Shown: piece by piece, positions 43,487 through 52,773 of the stretch
Layout: each line of letters opens with the position of its first letter
Numbering within the stretch: position 1 is the stretch's first letter
DNA from: an uncultured Lachnospiraceae bacterium
GTDB lineage: Bacteria > Bacillota > Clostridia > Lachnospirales > Lachnospiraceae
Assembly: GCA_951801955.1 (NCBI GenBank)
Contig: CATOOV010000001.1
Span: 1-64,000 of the forward strand
Reading direction: 5' to 3'
Length of the DNA: 64,000 bases
Notes under the pieces: generated by a model
Databases searched by the model: none
Told to the model about the DNA's origin: nothing
The model's input: the letters and a program-made list of their open reading frames with translations, nothing else
Program-made: the position numbers and the translations under genes

Positions 43487-45514
43487 ATGAAAAGAAAATA
43501 TATTGCTTTTTTGCTTGGTACAGCCCTTTGTTTTTCTATGTTTCAGGGGTGCGGAAAAATGGAGAAAGGGATAAAAGAAAAATATGCCGTTTCTGAACAA
43601 GAAGAAAATAAAGATATTGTTTATGGTCAAGTTAGTCAATTAACGGAAAATACAATAACCATACAAGTGGGGACTAGAAAAAATAGAAAAGCCCCGGAAA
43701 AAGAAGTATCAGGACAAATGGACGGAGGAGAAAACTCAGAAGGACAGCGAGAGAAAGGAAAAATAGAAAATCCAAAAGAAAATGGTACTGCAGGACAGCC
43801 CCAAGAAATACCATCTATATTGGAATTGACAGGGGAGGAACAGCAAATCCAGGTAACACAGAATACAACCTATAAACGTCAGACTATGGGGCACGGTGAA
43901 AATATGGCGGATGGCAGGGATATTTCCAAACAGCCGGATGGAGAAGCGCCAGGAAATGGGGGGATGCCCAACCGACAAGATGGAGAAATGCCAGGAGATG
44001 GGGAGATGCCCAAACAGCCGGATGGAGAAATGCCAGGGGATGGGGAGATGCCCAAACAGCCGGATGGAGAAGGACAAAGTGAAAATATTTCCATTTCTGA
44101 TATTTCGAAAGGAGATACCATTATGGTGACGCTTGCAGAAGATGGAAGTGCAAATGAAGTAACTGTAATGTCAAAAATGGGAGGAGACCAACAAAATCTG
44201 GATTCCCAGCCTGAAAATTATGCTGCAGTAAAGGAATATCATAGTGATGTTTCTTTGGAAGGAGACACAATAACTTCAAAAGGGACAGATGAAAATGCTA
44301 TCCTTGTTTCTGAAAAAGCCACTGCAGAATTTAAAAATATTTCTGTTTTTAGGGAGTCAGAAGATAGTACAGGGGGGGACAACTCCAGCTTTTATGGAGT
44401 TGGGGCAGCTGTACTTGCAAAAGATGGAAATATATACATTTCAGATAGTACTATTGAGACAAACGCAGCAGGAGGGGCAGGAATTTTTGCCTATGAAAAA
44501 GGAACTGTTTATACAGCAAGTACCTCTGTTACCACACAACAGAATACCTCTGGAGGAATTCATGTGGCAGGAGGAGGCAAATTGTATGCATGGGATATGG
44601 AAGTGGAGACAAATGGAGAATCAGCAGCGGCAATTCGCAGCGACCGGGGTGGTGGAACCATGGTTGTAGACGGGGGTAATTATACTTCTAACGGGGTGGG
44701 TTCTCCGGCAATCTATAGTACGGCAGATATTGCTATAAATAATGCAAAACTTACAGCCAATGGCTCCGAGGCAGTTTGTATAGAAGGCTTGAATTCCATT
44801 CACCTTTATAACAGCCAATTAACTGGAACTATGGGGATGGATGAGAGGAATGACTGCACTTGGAATGTGATCCTTTATCAGAGTATGTCAGAGGATTCTA
44901 AGATCGGCAACAGTACATTTGAAATGCAAGGTGGAAGCTTAAAAGCAAATCATGGCGGTATGTTTTATACTACCAATACAGAATCTACAATTATGTTGTC
45001 AAATGTAACAATTGACAATGCAAAAGACAGCAACTTTTTCTTGAAATGCACAGGAAATCAAAATCAGCGTGGCTGGGGAACGGCTGGAAGTAATGGTGCG
45101 GATTGTTTGTTTACTGCTGACAATCAAATTATGGAAGGAAATGTGATCTGGGATAGTATCAGCCAATTGGATTTTTATATCAAAGAAAACAGCCAATTGA
45201 CAGGAGCCGTGGTGCAGGATGAAAGTGCCGCTGGAAGCGGCGGAGAGGGCTGGTGCAATCTATATTTAGGAGAAGGGTGTACCTGGACAGTAACAGCAGA
45301 CAGCACGTTAAGCGCCCTTGCCAGTGAGGGCAGTATTGTGGATGAGAAAGGAAATACGGTTACGGTTCAAAATACGGATGGGACAATTTATGTGAAAGGT
45401 ACCAGTAATTACACAATTACAGTAGAAAATTATGATGACACAGCAAATTTTTCGGAAGCCGCTAAAACTACCGAATGGGGTAATTATCAAATTGAAAAGC
45501 CCAAAAGTATTTAA
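43487..45514 (+). CDS. Lipoprotein with beta-helix carbohydrate-binding-like domain
   Basis: 675 residues from ATG 43487 (track start nine codons earlier lacks a site; AGGAAAGGTGAAGTTT precedes this one). Lipobox FQGC, Cys22. Residues ~70-220 are low-complexity with Met/Pro/Gly/Asp repeats (GEMPGDGEMPKQPD). The rest is a right-handed parallel beta-helix: repeated turns such as GVGAAVLAKDGNIYISDSTI, GGGKLYAWDMEVETNG, GSPAIYSTADIAINNAKL. Similar to the Cthe_2159-type carbohydrate-binding family found next to MacB-type transporters. Anchored outside the cell; ligand likely a polysaccharide, by inference. Confidence 0.8.
   Translation: MKRKYIAFLLGTALCFSMFQGCGKMEKGIKEKYAVSEQEENKDIVYGQVSQLTENTITIQVGTRKNRKAPEKEVSGQMDGGENSEGQREKGKIENPKENGTAGQPQEIPSILELTGEEQQIQVTQNTTYKRQTMGHGENMADGRDISKQPDGEAPGNGGMPNRQDGEMPGDGEMPKQPDGEMPGDGEMPKQPDGEGQSENISISDISKGDTIMVTLAEDGSANEVTVMSKMGGDQQNLDSQPENYAAVKEYHSDVSLEGDTITSKGTDENAILVSEKATAEFKNISVFRESEDSTGGDNSSFYGVGAAVLAKDGNIYISDSTIETNAAGGAGIFAYEKGTVYTASTSVTTQQNTSGGIHVAGGGKLYAWDMEVETNGESAAAIRSDRGGGTMVVDGGNYTSNGVGSPAIYSTADIAINNAKLTANGSEAVCIEGLNSIHLYNSQLTGTMGMDERNDCTWNVILYQSMSEDSKIGNSTFEMQGGSLKANHGGMFYTTNTESTIMLSNVTIDNAKDSNFFLKCTGNQNQRGWGTAGSNGADCLFTADNQIMEGNVIWDSISQLDFYIKENSQLTGAVVQDESAAGSGGEGWCNLYLGEGCTWTVTADSTLSALASEGSIVDEKGNTVTVQNTDGTIYVKGTSNYTITVENYDDTANFSEAAKTTEWGNYQIEKPKSI
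43940..44065 (+). repeat. Three 42-bp tandem repeats (GEMPGDGEMPKQPD)
   Basis: Units begin at 43940, 43982 and 44024 with GGAGAARYGCCAGG. The last two are nearly identical, the first diverged. In-frame with the lipoprotein gene. A GEMPQGEFPGG stretch in the next gene's end is similar in composition. Confidence 0.8.
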
Positions 45515-45566
45515 GAAGGAACTCTGGAAAACAGATTTAAATATAGGATGATAGGAGGAAGCAGGA

Positions 45567-48275
45567 TTGAATAAGAAAATAATGAAAAAGAAAAAAATCT
45601 GGATCTGTGTTGCTCTTGCTGTGGGAATTGGAGTTGTTTCTGTTGGAATTTATTTCGTTCAGGGTAAGCCAGCGGCACAGGCGTCTGCACAGGAAATGTC
45701 TATCCAGGAAACACAGGCAAAAACAGGGACAATAGCCAATACCATTGTAGGAACGGGTAATCTGCAGCACAAAGAAGGGGAGGCGATAACGATTCCATCT
45801 GGAATTGTTGTGCAGGAAGTGAATGTGGAAGCTGGTGATTATGTCTCCAAGGGAGATGTATTGGCAACCGTAAACCAAACATCCGTACTTCGTGCCATAG
45901 AAAGTGTCCAAGAAGAGATGGAGGCTTTGGATGAAGAAATTGATGAGAGTATGGATGATTCTGATATTCAATCCATTACATCCAAAGTGGATGGCAGAGT
46001 AAAAAAGATATATGTGAAAGAGGAGCAGGAAGTATCAGAGTGTATGGTGGAACAGGGAGCGCTGTTGCTGCTTTCTATGGATGGATATTTAGCCGTGGAA
46101 GTTGAGACAGACGCCGAACTTATACAGGGAGATACCGTTATTGTGACACGTTCTGATGATTCGCAGCGGGAAGGGATTGTGGAGAGCATTATGGAAGGGA
46201 CTTGCATAATTCTTTGCTCTGACAGTGGTATCGGAATTGAGGAACATGTAGCAATTACAGATTCTGAGGGTAATTCTATTGGAAATGGAGTTACCTATAT
46301 TCATCAGCAGCTTGCCATTACCGCATCATCTGGAATTGTTGAGGAACTCTGTGTAGTAGAAGATGAGATGGTATATACAGGAACTACACTTTTGAAGGTT
46401 GACCATAATGGACAAAGTTTGGAATATCAGGAAAAGATGGCAGAAAGACAAGAATTGGCAGAAGAGCTGCAGGAATTAATGGCATTGTCACAAAATGGAA
46501 TAATAACAGCAAAATCAGATGGGATGATCCAGACAGTAAATATTTCCTCAGAGAACAGCCAGACTGCTGAGAAAGCAGCAGAGACCATACAGTTATCAAA
46601 ACATACGGCAATAATGGTTGGAAGTACGCAGAATACTTCTTCCCCCAAAGAAGAGGAGCAGCCATTGAGTTTGGAAATTACAGATTCCGGCACGGCAGAC
46701 AGCAGTACCCTTGTGGTAGAGACACCGAAAACAGGAGCAAAACCACAGATAAAGCTTACAGCAGGGGATGGTAGTTATGAAGGAATGATCTCTTGGAAAC
46801 CGAATCATCAGATATTTGCTTCAGAGACGTCTTATCAGGCAGACATTACGTTGATGGCGAAGGAAGGATATTGTTTTTCATCCGACAGTATCGGTAAAGT
46901 AAAGATTGGGGTTTTGTCAGGCTTGATTGTATCAAAAGATGGAAAAACCATAAGTTTTCAAATTACTTATCCATTAACAGAAAAGGAAGATAATGATCAT
47001 GATTCTGGAAATGGAGATAACTCTGGGAATGGAAATGACTCTGGAAACGGTTCAGGAGATAAAGACGGAAAAGATGGAGAAGACGGAAACACCCCAGGAG
47101 ATAAAGACGGAAAAGATGGAGAAGACGGAAACGACCCAGGAGATAAAGACGGAAATGGTTCAGGAGATAAAGACGGAAAAGATGGAGAAGATGGAGACGA
47201 CCCAGGAGATAAAGACGGAAAAGATGGAGAAGATGGAGACGGCCCAGGAGATAAAGACGGAAAAGATGGAGAAGATGGAGACGGAGAAGGAGATAAAGAC
47301 GGAGAAGACGGAAATGGTTCAGGAGATAAAGATGGAGAAGGAGGAAGTGGAAACGATTCAGAAGATGGAAATGGGGACGGAAGCGGAAAGGAAAATGGAG
47401 AAGATGAAAATCCTTCCCAGAATGACAATGAAATGCCACAGCAAAATGATCTTGGGAATCATACGCAAACAGGAGAAGATACTGGAAACGGGACGCAGGA
47501 TAACAGCGTTAAAATGGCAAATGCTTCCGACAGTGGGATAAGCGCAGCAGGAACAGGAAATACCTCTGTTTCAACCAATGAAAGTCAAAGCAGCACGACA
47601 AAAACCGACGACCAAGACGGCAGTACGCAAGAAAATTCCAATACAAGTGACAGCGAAGTTGCTGCTTTTACAATGGCAGTGGCAGATACAATGGTATTGT
47701 CTGTAAATGTAGATGAATTGGACATCAATTCTGTTTCCAAAGACCAACAGGCAGAGGTAACATTGGATGCCATTGAGGATGAAACATATACCGGGACAGT
47801 CACAAAAGTAGGAAGTTCAGCAAGCAGTTCCAGCGGAGGCGTGGCGAAATATACCGTAGAACTTACCATTGCAAAAGATGAACGTATGAAAGAGGGGATG
47901 AATGCTTCTGCTGTCATTACTATTGAAGAGCGGGAAAACGTGGTGACTATTCCGGTAAATGCCCTTCAGGAGCGTGGAAATCGAGTATTTGTTTTTACTG
48001 AGAAAGACGGTGATGGAAACCTTTCTGGGGAGCAGGAAGTAACCACAGGGTTGTCTGATGGGAATACAGTGGAAATTGCAGAAGGGTTGTCAGAAGGCGA
48101 TATTATTTATTATCAGAAGACTGGAAATACATCACGACAAGACATGAAGCAAAATTTTGAAAAAATGGAAGGCGGTCCTGACAGGAATATGGGGGAAATG
48201 CCACAGGGAGAGTTCCCAGGAGGTAGTTCTGAGAGAGGAATGCCAGGAGGCGGAAGATCTGGCAGGGAAGAATAG
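45567..48275 (+). CDS. Membrane fusion protein with collagen-like GDKDGKDGED repeats
   Basis: 902 residues starting at TTG 45567, eight bases after AGGAGG; the first ATG (45582) is too far. One N-terminal membrane anchor (ICVALAVGIGVVSVGIYFV). Biotinyl/lipoyl-like segments (VVQEVNVEAGDYVSKGDVLA; GIVEELCVVEDEMVYTG) and a C-terminal MacA/HlyD beta-barrel region (LDAIEDETYTGTVTKVG, ..VVTIPVNALQERGNRVFVF) mark it as the adaptor of the following MacB pair. Unusual are a ~90-residue Big/FIVAR-like insert and ~130 residues of Gly/Asp/Lys repeats between them; normal MacA is under 400 residues. Confidence 0.85.
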   Translation: MNKKIMKKKKIWICVALAVGIGVVSVGIYFVQGKPAAQASAQEMSIQETQAKTGTIANTIVGTGNLQHKEGEAITIPSGIVVQEVNVEAGDYVSKGDVLATVNQTSVLRAIESVQEEMEALDEEIDESMDDSDIQSITSKVDGRVKKIYVKEEQEVSECMVEQGALLLLSMDGYLAVEVETDAELIQGDTVIVTRSDDSQREGIVESIMEGTCIILCSDSGIGIEEHVAITDSEGNSIGNGVTYIHQQLAITASSGIVEELCVVEDEMVYTGTTLLKVDHNGQSLEYQEKMAERQELAEELQELMALSQNGIITAKSDGMIQTVNISSENSQTAEKAAETIQLSKHTAIMVGSTQNTSSPKEEEQPLSLEITDSGTADSSTLVVETPKTGAKPQIKLTAGDGSYEGMISWKPNHQIFASETSYQADITLMAKEGYCFSSDSIGKVKIGVLSGLIVSKDGKTISFQITYPLTEKEDNDHDSGNGDNSGNGNDSGNGSGDKDGKDGEDGNTPGDKDGKDGEDGNDPGDKDGNGSGDKDGKDGEDGDDPGDKDGKDGEDGDGPGDKDGKDGEDGDGEGDKDGEDGNGSGDKDGEGGSGNDSEDGNGDGSGKENGEDENPSQNDNEMPQQNDLGNHTQTGEDTGNGTQDNSVKMANASDSGISAAGTGNTSVSTNESQSSTTKTDDQDGSTQENSNTSDSEVAAFTMAVADTMVLSVNVDELDINSVSKDQQAEVTLDAIEDETYTGTVTKVGSSASSSSGGVAKYTVELTIAKDERMKEGMNASAVITIEERENVVTIPVNALQERGNRVFVFTEKDGDGNLSGEQEVTTGLSDGNTVEIAEGLSEGDIIYYQKTGNTSRQDMKQNFEKMEGGPDRNMGEMPQGEFPGGSSERGMPGGGRSGREE
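47055..47341 (+). repeat. Tandem 42-bp (and 24/33-bp) repeats coding GDKDGKDGED
   Basis: Eight units starting GGAGATAAAGA, four or five of 42 bases plus shorter variants. All are multiples of three, with Gly every third or so residue as in collagen-like tracts. High identity suggests recent expansion. Confidence 0.85.
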
Positions 48276-48286
48276 GAGTACAGAAT

Positions 48287-48961
48287 ATGATTCAGTTACA
48301 GGAAGTATCAAAAATATATGAAATGGGCAATGACAAAGTATATGCTTTAGATCATGCAAGCCTAGAAATCGGTAAGGGTGAGTTTGTCAGCATTGTGGGA
48401 CCTTCTGGAAGCGGAAAATCGACAATGATGAATATTATTGGCTGCCTGGATACTGCAGACGAGGGGTCCTATATTTTGGATGGGGTTTCCATAGAACGTT
48501 ATTCAGAAAAAGAATTGGCAAAGATCAGAAATCAGAAGATTGGATTTATTTTTCAAAATTTTAATTTGCTGCCGCGGCTTACTGCCGAAGAAAATGTAGA
48601 ACTTCCTTTGATTTATCAAAAACTTTCTGCACAGGAACGCAAGCACAGGGTGCAAAAAGCTTTGGAACAAGTGGAACTGTCCCATCGCATGGGGCACCGT
48701 CCCACAGAGTTGTCAGGCGGGCAGCAGCAAAGAGTGGCAATCGCCCGTGCCTTAGTGACAAAACCATGTCTTTTTCTTGCGGATGAGCCTACTGGAAATT
48801 TGGATTCCAAAACAGGGCAGGAAATCATGACACTGTTCCATACGCTTCATGAAACAGGAAATACCATTGTATTGATCACCCACGACAGCCAGGTAGCAGA
48901 GGAGGCAGGGCGCAAAATCCATATTCGGGATGGAAGGGTGAAGGAGGTGGCAGAATGTTGA
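48287..48961 (+). CDS. MacB-type ABC transporter ATPase
   Basis: 224 residues of the LolD/MacB ATPase family: Walker [10 protein letters not shown] (36-44), Q loop [16 protein letters not shown], signature LSGGQQQR, Walker [13 protein letters not shown], and H-loop ITHD. It drives the permease encoded downstream, whose start overlaps its end by seven bases. AGGAGTACAGAAT precedes the ATG. Confidence 0.95.
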   Translation: MIQLQEVSKIYEMGNDKVYALDHASLEIGKGEFVSIVGPSGSGKSTMMNIIGCLDTADEGSYILDGVSIERYSEKELAKIRNQKIGFIFQNFNLLPRLTAEENVELPLIYQKLSAQERKHRVQKALEQVELSHRMGHRPTELSGGQQQRVAIARALVTKPCLFLADEPTGNLDSKTGQEIMTLFHTLHETGNTIVLITHDSQVAEEAGRKIHIRDGRVKEVAEC

Positions 48962-50169
48962 TTCAGACAGGGAAAATGGCATGGAATGCAGTGTGTGCCA
49001 ATAAGCTTAGGACATTTCTCACAATGCTGGGAATTATTATTGGAGTGGCGGCATTGATTATATTGGTATCTATTGCAGATGGCGCCGGAAATTCTGTATC
49101 CAGCCAAATTTCCCAAATGGGAAGCAATTACTTAAGTGTCCAGATTTCGGACAATAAAGAAAACCCGTTAAAGCTATCGGAGTTTTTCAAGTTGCTGGAC
49201 CAGGAGGAATTTCTAGAAGAGGCTCCTATAGGAAGAACCAGTGTCACTGGAAAGAGCGGTTACACCAGCAACTCTGTAAATTTATATGGAACCAGCGGCG
49301 GATATTTTTCCATTATGGGAATGGAATTGTATTCTGGCAGATTCCTAAAACAGACAGATCTAGACAATCATTCTTATGTAATGGTGATATCTTATGATAC
49401 GGCAGTAGAATTTTTTGGAAGGGCAGACGCTGAGGGCGAATATTTAATGCTGGATGGAAAAAATTTCCAAGTAGTGGGTGTTCTTTCCAGAGATTGTATC
49501 TCTCCTTCCTCGGCAATGATGGTCAAAAGCAGTGATGACAGTTCTGAAACGGTTGTGATGGAGGGGTATATCCCATATTCCACTTTGAGCAAACTAGCTG
49601 ATAATGTGTTGGAAATCACGCAGTTTTATCTTTCTTCTGCAAAAGAGGATTCCATGGAGGCTGCCGAGTGGAAATTAAATGAGGTTTTGATGCAGCGTTT
49701 CCAAAATGATGAGGAAGCATTTTCAATTCAGAATCAGTCTGAAGTGTTGGAAGCTATGGAAAATGTAGACCATACCATGTCTTTGATGCTGGGAGGCATC
49801 GCTGCAATTTCCCTCCTGGTGGGCGGAATTGGAATTATGAACATTATGCTTGTATCCGTAACAGAACGCACTAGGGAAATTGGTATTCGCAAGGCAATTG
49901 GAGCGGGACAAGGCAGTATTATGCTGCAGTTTCTCTTAGAAGCGCTGATGGTCAGTATGGCAGGATGTATCGCAGGAATTGGATGTTCCTGGGGTGCCTT
50001 GCAAGTAATAGGGGGAGTGATGGGATCTTCGATAGACGTTTCTATGGATAAAACAGTGGTATTACTTTCTGTGGCATTTTCTGGTTTAATTGGAATTGTG
50101 TTTGGATTATATCCAGCAAATAAAGCAGCAAAAAAGAAACCGATTGATGCACTTAGGTATTCAGGTTAA
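48955..50169 (+). CDS. MacB-type ABC transporter permease
   Basis: 404 residues with the MacB/FtsX topology: an N-terminal helix (TMLGIIIGVAALIILVSI), an extracellular domain of ~230 residues, then three helices (ISLLVGGIGIMNIMLVSV, ..LEALMVSMAGCIAGIG, ..VVLLSVAFSGLIGIVFG) with the conserved TERTREIGIRKAIGA loop. Together with the MFP and beta-helix lipoprotein it forms a four-gene export or mechanotransmission system; cargo unknown. Confidence 0.93.
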   Translation: MLIQTGKMAWNAVCANKLRTFLTMLGIIIGVAALIILVSIADGAGNSVSSQISQMGSNYLSVQISDNKENPLKLSEFFKLLDQEEFLEEAPIGRTSVTGKSGYTSNSVNLYGTSGGYFSIMGMELYSGRFLKQTDLDNHSYVMVISYDTAVEFFGRADAEGEYLMLDGKNFQVVGVLSRDCISPSSAMMVKSSDDSSETVVMEGYIPYSTLSKLADNVLEITQFYLSSAKEDSMEAAEWKLNEVLMQRFQNDEEAFSIQNQSEVLEAMENVDHTMSLMLGGIAAISLLVGGIGIMNIMLVSVTERTREIGIRKAIGAGQGSIMLQFLLEALMVSMAGCIAGIGCSWGALQVIGGVMGSSIDVSMDKTVVLLSVAFSGLIGIVFGLYPANKAAKKKPIDALRYSG

Positions 50170-50199
50170 ATAATTGAACAAAAGTGCGTTTCATGCACT

Positions 50200-50450
50200 C
50201 CAGCGAACAATTCCTTTTGCTCACGCATCTTTTGTTCCGCGCCGCGCACAATTGCGTAGCAATCATTTCCTCTTGTGCGCGTGCGCATGGTAGTGTTCTC
50301 ATATAGGAATTTCGAAGGAATTTCCTATATGAGAACAAAGTGGGTAAGCCTCCTACATCCCCATTATTCCCATTCTTGGTGGAATTGGTTTGCACACTTT
50401 GCCGCGCACAATTGCGCAGCGATAGTTTCCCCTTGTGCAAGTGTGCATAT
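50200..50450. repeat. Dispersed repeat B, inverted double copy
   Basis: GCCGCGCACAATTGCG occurs at 50256 and again at 50401, each followed by a TTGTGC...GTGYGCAT unit. Between them lies the palindrome GTTCTCATATAGGAA...CATATGAGAAC (50295-50335), nearly identical to 13899-13938. Then AACAAAGTGGGTAAGCC matches the outer end of copy 1. Two copies of the GC-rich unit share one palindrome. No gene in 50170-50551. Confidence 0.65.
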
Positions 50451-50463
50451 TTATTTTGTCATA

Positions 50464-50545
50464 TAATATGCCAAATGGTATAATAGGATGCCCTTGGATA
50501 TACCATATGATACGCCGAATGGCATAATGGGGAGCTCTTTGGATA
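50464..50545. repeat. Two family-E mini-palindromes
   Basis: ATGCCAAATGGTAT (50468-50481) and ACGCCGAATGGCAT (50512-50525), each followed by AATRGGR and CCCTTGGATAT/CTCTTTGGATAT, so a ~45-bp tandem pair. They lie at the 3' end of the permease gene. Confidence 0.5.
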
Positions 50546-50551
50546 TCGTTA

Positions 50552-51358
50552 TTAAGACATATGTTTTTGATAATGTTTTTCCAATTGGCTTAATAAGCTG
50601 TATAAGCCCCAGGCGAGGATGCACAAAATTACAATCGACATAATGACCCAGTCAAGTTTGAAAACTTGGCTGCCATAAATAATCAAATATCCCAGTCCCT
50701 GCCTGGAAGAAATAAATTCTCCAATAATAACGCCTACTAGGCAAAGTCCAATGTTTACCTTCATAATGGAAAACAAAGAAGGGATATTAGCGGGAAGTAT
50801 CACTTTGGTTAAAATATGGTATTTCTTTCCGCCAAGAGTCTGAATCAATTTAATCTTTTCTGGATCAACGGATTGAAAACTGGTATATAAACTTAAAATA
50901 GAGCCAAAAATGGCAACGGACATACCAGTGATAATAATTGTTTTGTAATTTGCGCCCAACCATACAATCAGCAAAGGGGCAAGTGCCGATTTTGGCAGGC
51001 TGTTTAAAATGACCAGGTAAGGTTCCAGGGTTTCTGAAACCTGTTTGTTCAGCCATAAAATAATCGTAATAATAAGTGCAAGGAGGGTTACGAGCCCAAA
51101 ACTTGCAATTGTCTCAAATAGGGTAATGCCAATATGCCCGAACAGTGAATGGTCTAAAGCCATCTGATAGGCACACAAACATACGCGGGAAGGGCTGCTG
51201 AAAAAGAAAGAATCGATCAGTTCCAGCCTTGCTGCACCTTCCCAAATCCCAAGAAAGAACACAAAGATGCATAGCCGGCTGACTGTAACAGTACGCCTGT
51301 GCTTTTTTTGTGTCAGCAGGTATTTCTGCTGGGCAAGGGAAATCTCACTCATCGTCAT
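50552..51358 (-). CDS. ABC transporter permease, NitT/TauT family
   Basis: 268 residues with about six transmembrane helices and the EAA-type cytoplasmic loop (TLGGKKYHILTKVILPANIP). This is an importer permease class used for nitrate, taurine, aliphatic sulfonates, or thiamine-precursor-like molecules. Its start overlaps the end of the ATPase gene by 14 bases. No substrate-binding protein gene is present, and the ATPase is truncated, so the system may be dead. Confidence 0.88.
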   Translation of the reverse strand: MTMSEISLAQQKYLLTQKKHRRTVTVSRLCIFVFFLGIWEGAARLELIDSFFFSSPSRVCLCAYQMALDHSLFGHIGITLFETIASFGLVTLLALIITIILWLNKQVSETLEPYLVILNSLPKSALAPLLIVWLGANYKTIIITGMSVAIFGSILSLYTSFQSVDPEKIKLIQTLGGKKYHILTKVILPANIPSLFSIMKVNIGLCLVGVIIGEFISSRQGLGYLIIYGSQVFKLDWVIMSIVILCILAWGLYSLLSQLEKHYQKHMS

Positions 51359-51987
51359 TCAACTCCTTCCATATTTGATTGAAATAATCTTTAAATTCTG
51401 GCGAGTTTCTCCGTTCCAATGCGCTTATGTTATCTGGAAAGGAAATCGGGATAATGCTTTTGATAGTCGCAGGACGTTTGCTTAAAACCAGTACTTGACT
51501 GCCTAAACTCACAGCTTCTGACAAATCATGTGTAACTAATATCGCCGTTTTTTGTTCTTTCTTTATAATAGAGCCGATATCATCTCCAACCGTAAGCCTC
51601 GTCTGGTAATCTAAAGCAGAAAAGGGTTCATCCAAAAGTAAAATTTCTGGATCCAGTGCCAGGGTGCGAATTAACGCTGCACGCTGCCTCATTCCGCCTG
51701 AAAGCTGGGAAGGTCTGGAGTTCTTAAATTTATATAATCCATAGGTTTTGAGCATATCATATACTTTTTCCCGTGTAGCAGGGGTAAGTTTTTTTTGGAT
51801 TTCCAGACCAAGCAGCATATTCTTCTCTATGGTTCGCCACTCAAATAAATGGTCGTGCTGAAGCATATAACCAATAGTTCCGCCATTTTTTTGGAACAAT
51901 TTTTGCCCATAAAGCAAAATAGAACCATGTTCCGGTTCTATCAAGCCTGCTAAAAGAGAAAGAAGGGTGGATTTGCCGATGGTAGAG
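51345..51987 (-). pseudogene. NitT/TauT-type ATPase, 5'-truncated
   Basis: The ORF-track start (TTG 51944) is internal. In frame above it the sequence encodes STIGKSTLLSLLAGL, the second half of Walker A, then a TGA two further codons into unrelated sequence. About 35 N-terminal residues including the first Walker A glycines are missing. Downstream parts are intact: signature LSGGMRQRAA, Walker B ILLLDEPFSALD, and H-loop VTHD. The break near 51987 joins a direct-repeat region and an XRE gene, so a rearrangement removed the promoter and start. Confidence 0.8.
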
Positions 51988-51991
51988 CAGC

Positions 51992-52092
51992 GGAAACACT
52001 TTCAAAGTATACTATGCACAGAAAGCAGCGCAAGAGTGAGGAAACACTCTGCGAGTATACCTCTATGCGCAGAAAGCAGCGCAAGAATAAGG
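51992..52092 (+). repeat. Two direct ~50-bp repeats at the transporter breakpoint
   Basis: GGAAACACTYTSNRAGTATAC...CAGAAAGCAGCGCAAGARTR occurs at 51992-52039 and 52040-52092 (three-base size difference). The repeats abut the broken ATPase and encode the first ~27 codons of the next ORF. Confidence 0.6.
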
Positions 52093-52556
52093 AAAAGAAT
52101 ACAGGAGCTGTTTTAACGAAATCCAGCGAGGTGTTCCAGGGAATGTTTGAGGAAGTGCCAGGGATAGAGGCAGATATTCCCGACAAGATAAAATATCATC
52201 TGCACAGGACAAAAACTTCTTATCGGAAATTGGCAAATGCCTTGGGTTGTTCCAGAGATACGATTTTCAGTTATGCCAACGGGAAAATTCCAGAAGACCA
52301 TATGGATATTGCAGTGCTGAAAAAGATGGCAGTATACTTTGAGGAGGACATGTATTACTTTTGCAATGAGTACCATAGGTTTGTGGACACTGCTGACGTG
52401 CCGCAATACCTGAAAGGCATTCGCAGGGGAAAGGGAATGTCACAGAGGGAGTTCTGTGAAAAGTTCCAGATACCGCTGTCTGCCTATAAGAAATATGAGA
52501 CAGGAAAGGTACAGATTCCAGGGAAGTATTATAGAATAATTGCAGGTTTGGAGTAA
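52014..52556 (+). CDS. Helix-turn-helix protein with two DNA-binding-like domains
   Basis: Up to 180 residues; the first ~27 (MHRKQRKSEETL..MRRKQRKNKE) derive from the direct repeat, so the true start may be later. Residues ~58-110 resemble an HTH (TSYRKLANALGCSRDTIFSYANGKIP) and ~130-180 a second XRE domain (KGMSQREFCEKFQIPLSAYKKYETGK). Probably a regulator of the accessory region. A good terminator follows. Confidence 0.65.
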   Translation: MHRKQRKSEETLCEYTSMRRKQRKNKEKNTGAVLTKSSEVFQGMFEEVPGIEADIPDKIKYHLHRTKTSYRKLANALGCSRDTIFSYANGKIPEDHMDIAVLKKMAVYFEEDMYYFCNEYHRFVDTADVPQYLKGIRRGKGMSQREFCEKFQIPLSAYKKYETGKVQIPGKYYRIIAGLE

Positions 52557-52562
52557 TGATGG

Positions 52563-52603
52563 AAAAATGGAACTGTAAAATGCTATGGTTCCATTTTTTT
52601 ACA
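52563..52603 (+). terminator. Terminator after the double-HTH gene
   Basis: AAAAATGGAAC pairs with GTTCCATTTTT, then further T residues. Confidence 0.7.
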
Positions 52604-52773
52604 AATGAAGATTGGAAATTGGAATAATTTTTATTATTCGATATAAAATGACATATTTTTTAAACAATATATTGTATATTGGAAACGCAACAAGGCGATT
52701 AAGAAAAATGGAAATTGGAAAAGTGTAATATTAATAAATCCTAATTCCAAAAATGTGTAGAGGAGGAAAAATT

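Noticed and set aside
46993-47541. Long ORFs on both strands in the GDKDGKDGED region
   Set aside because: They are shadows caused by a low-complexity repeat whose period is a multiple of three; only the membrane fusion frame continues into real domains.
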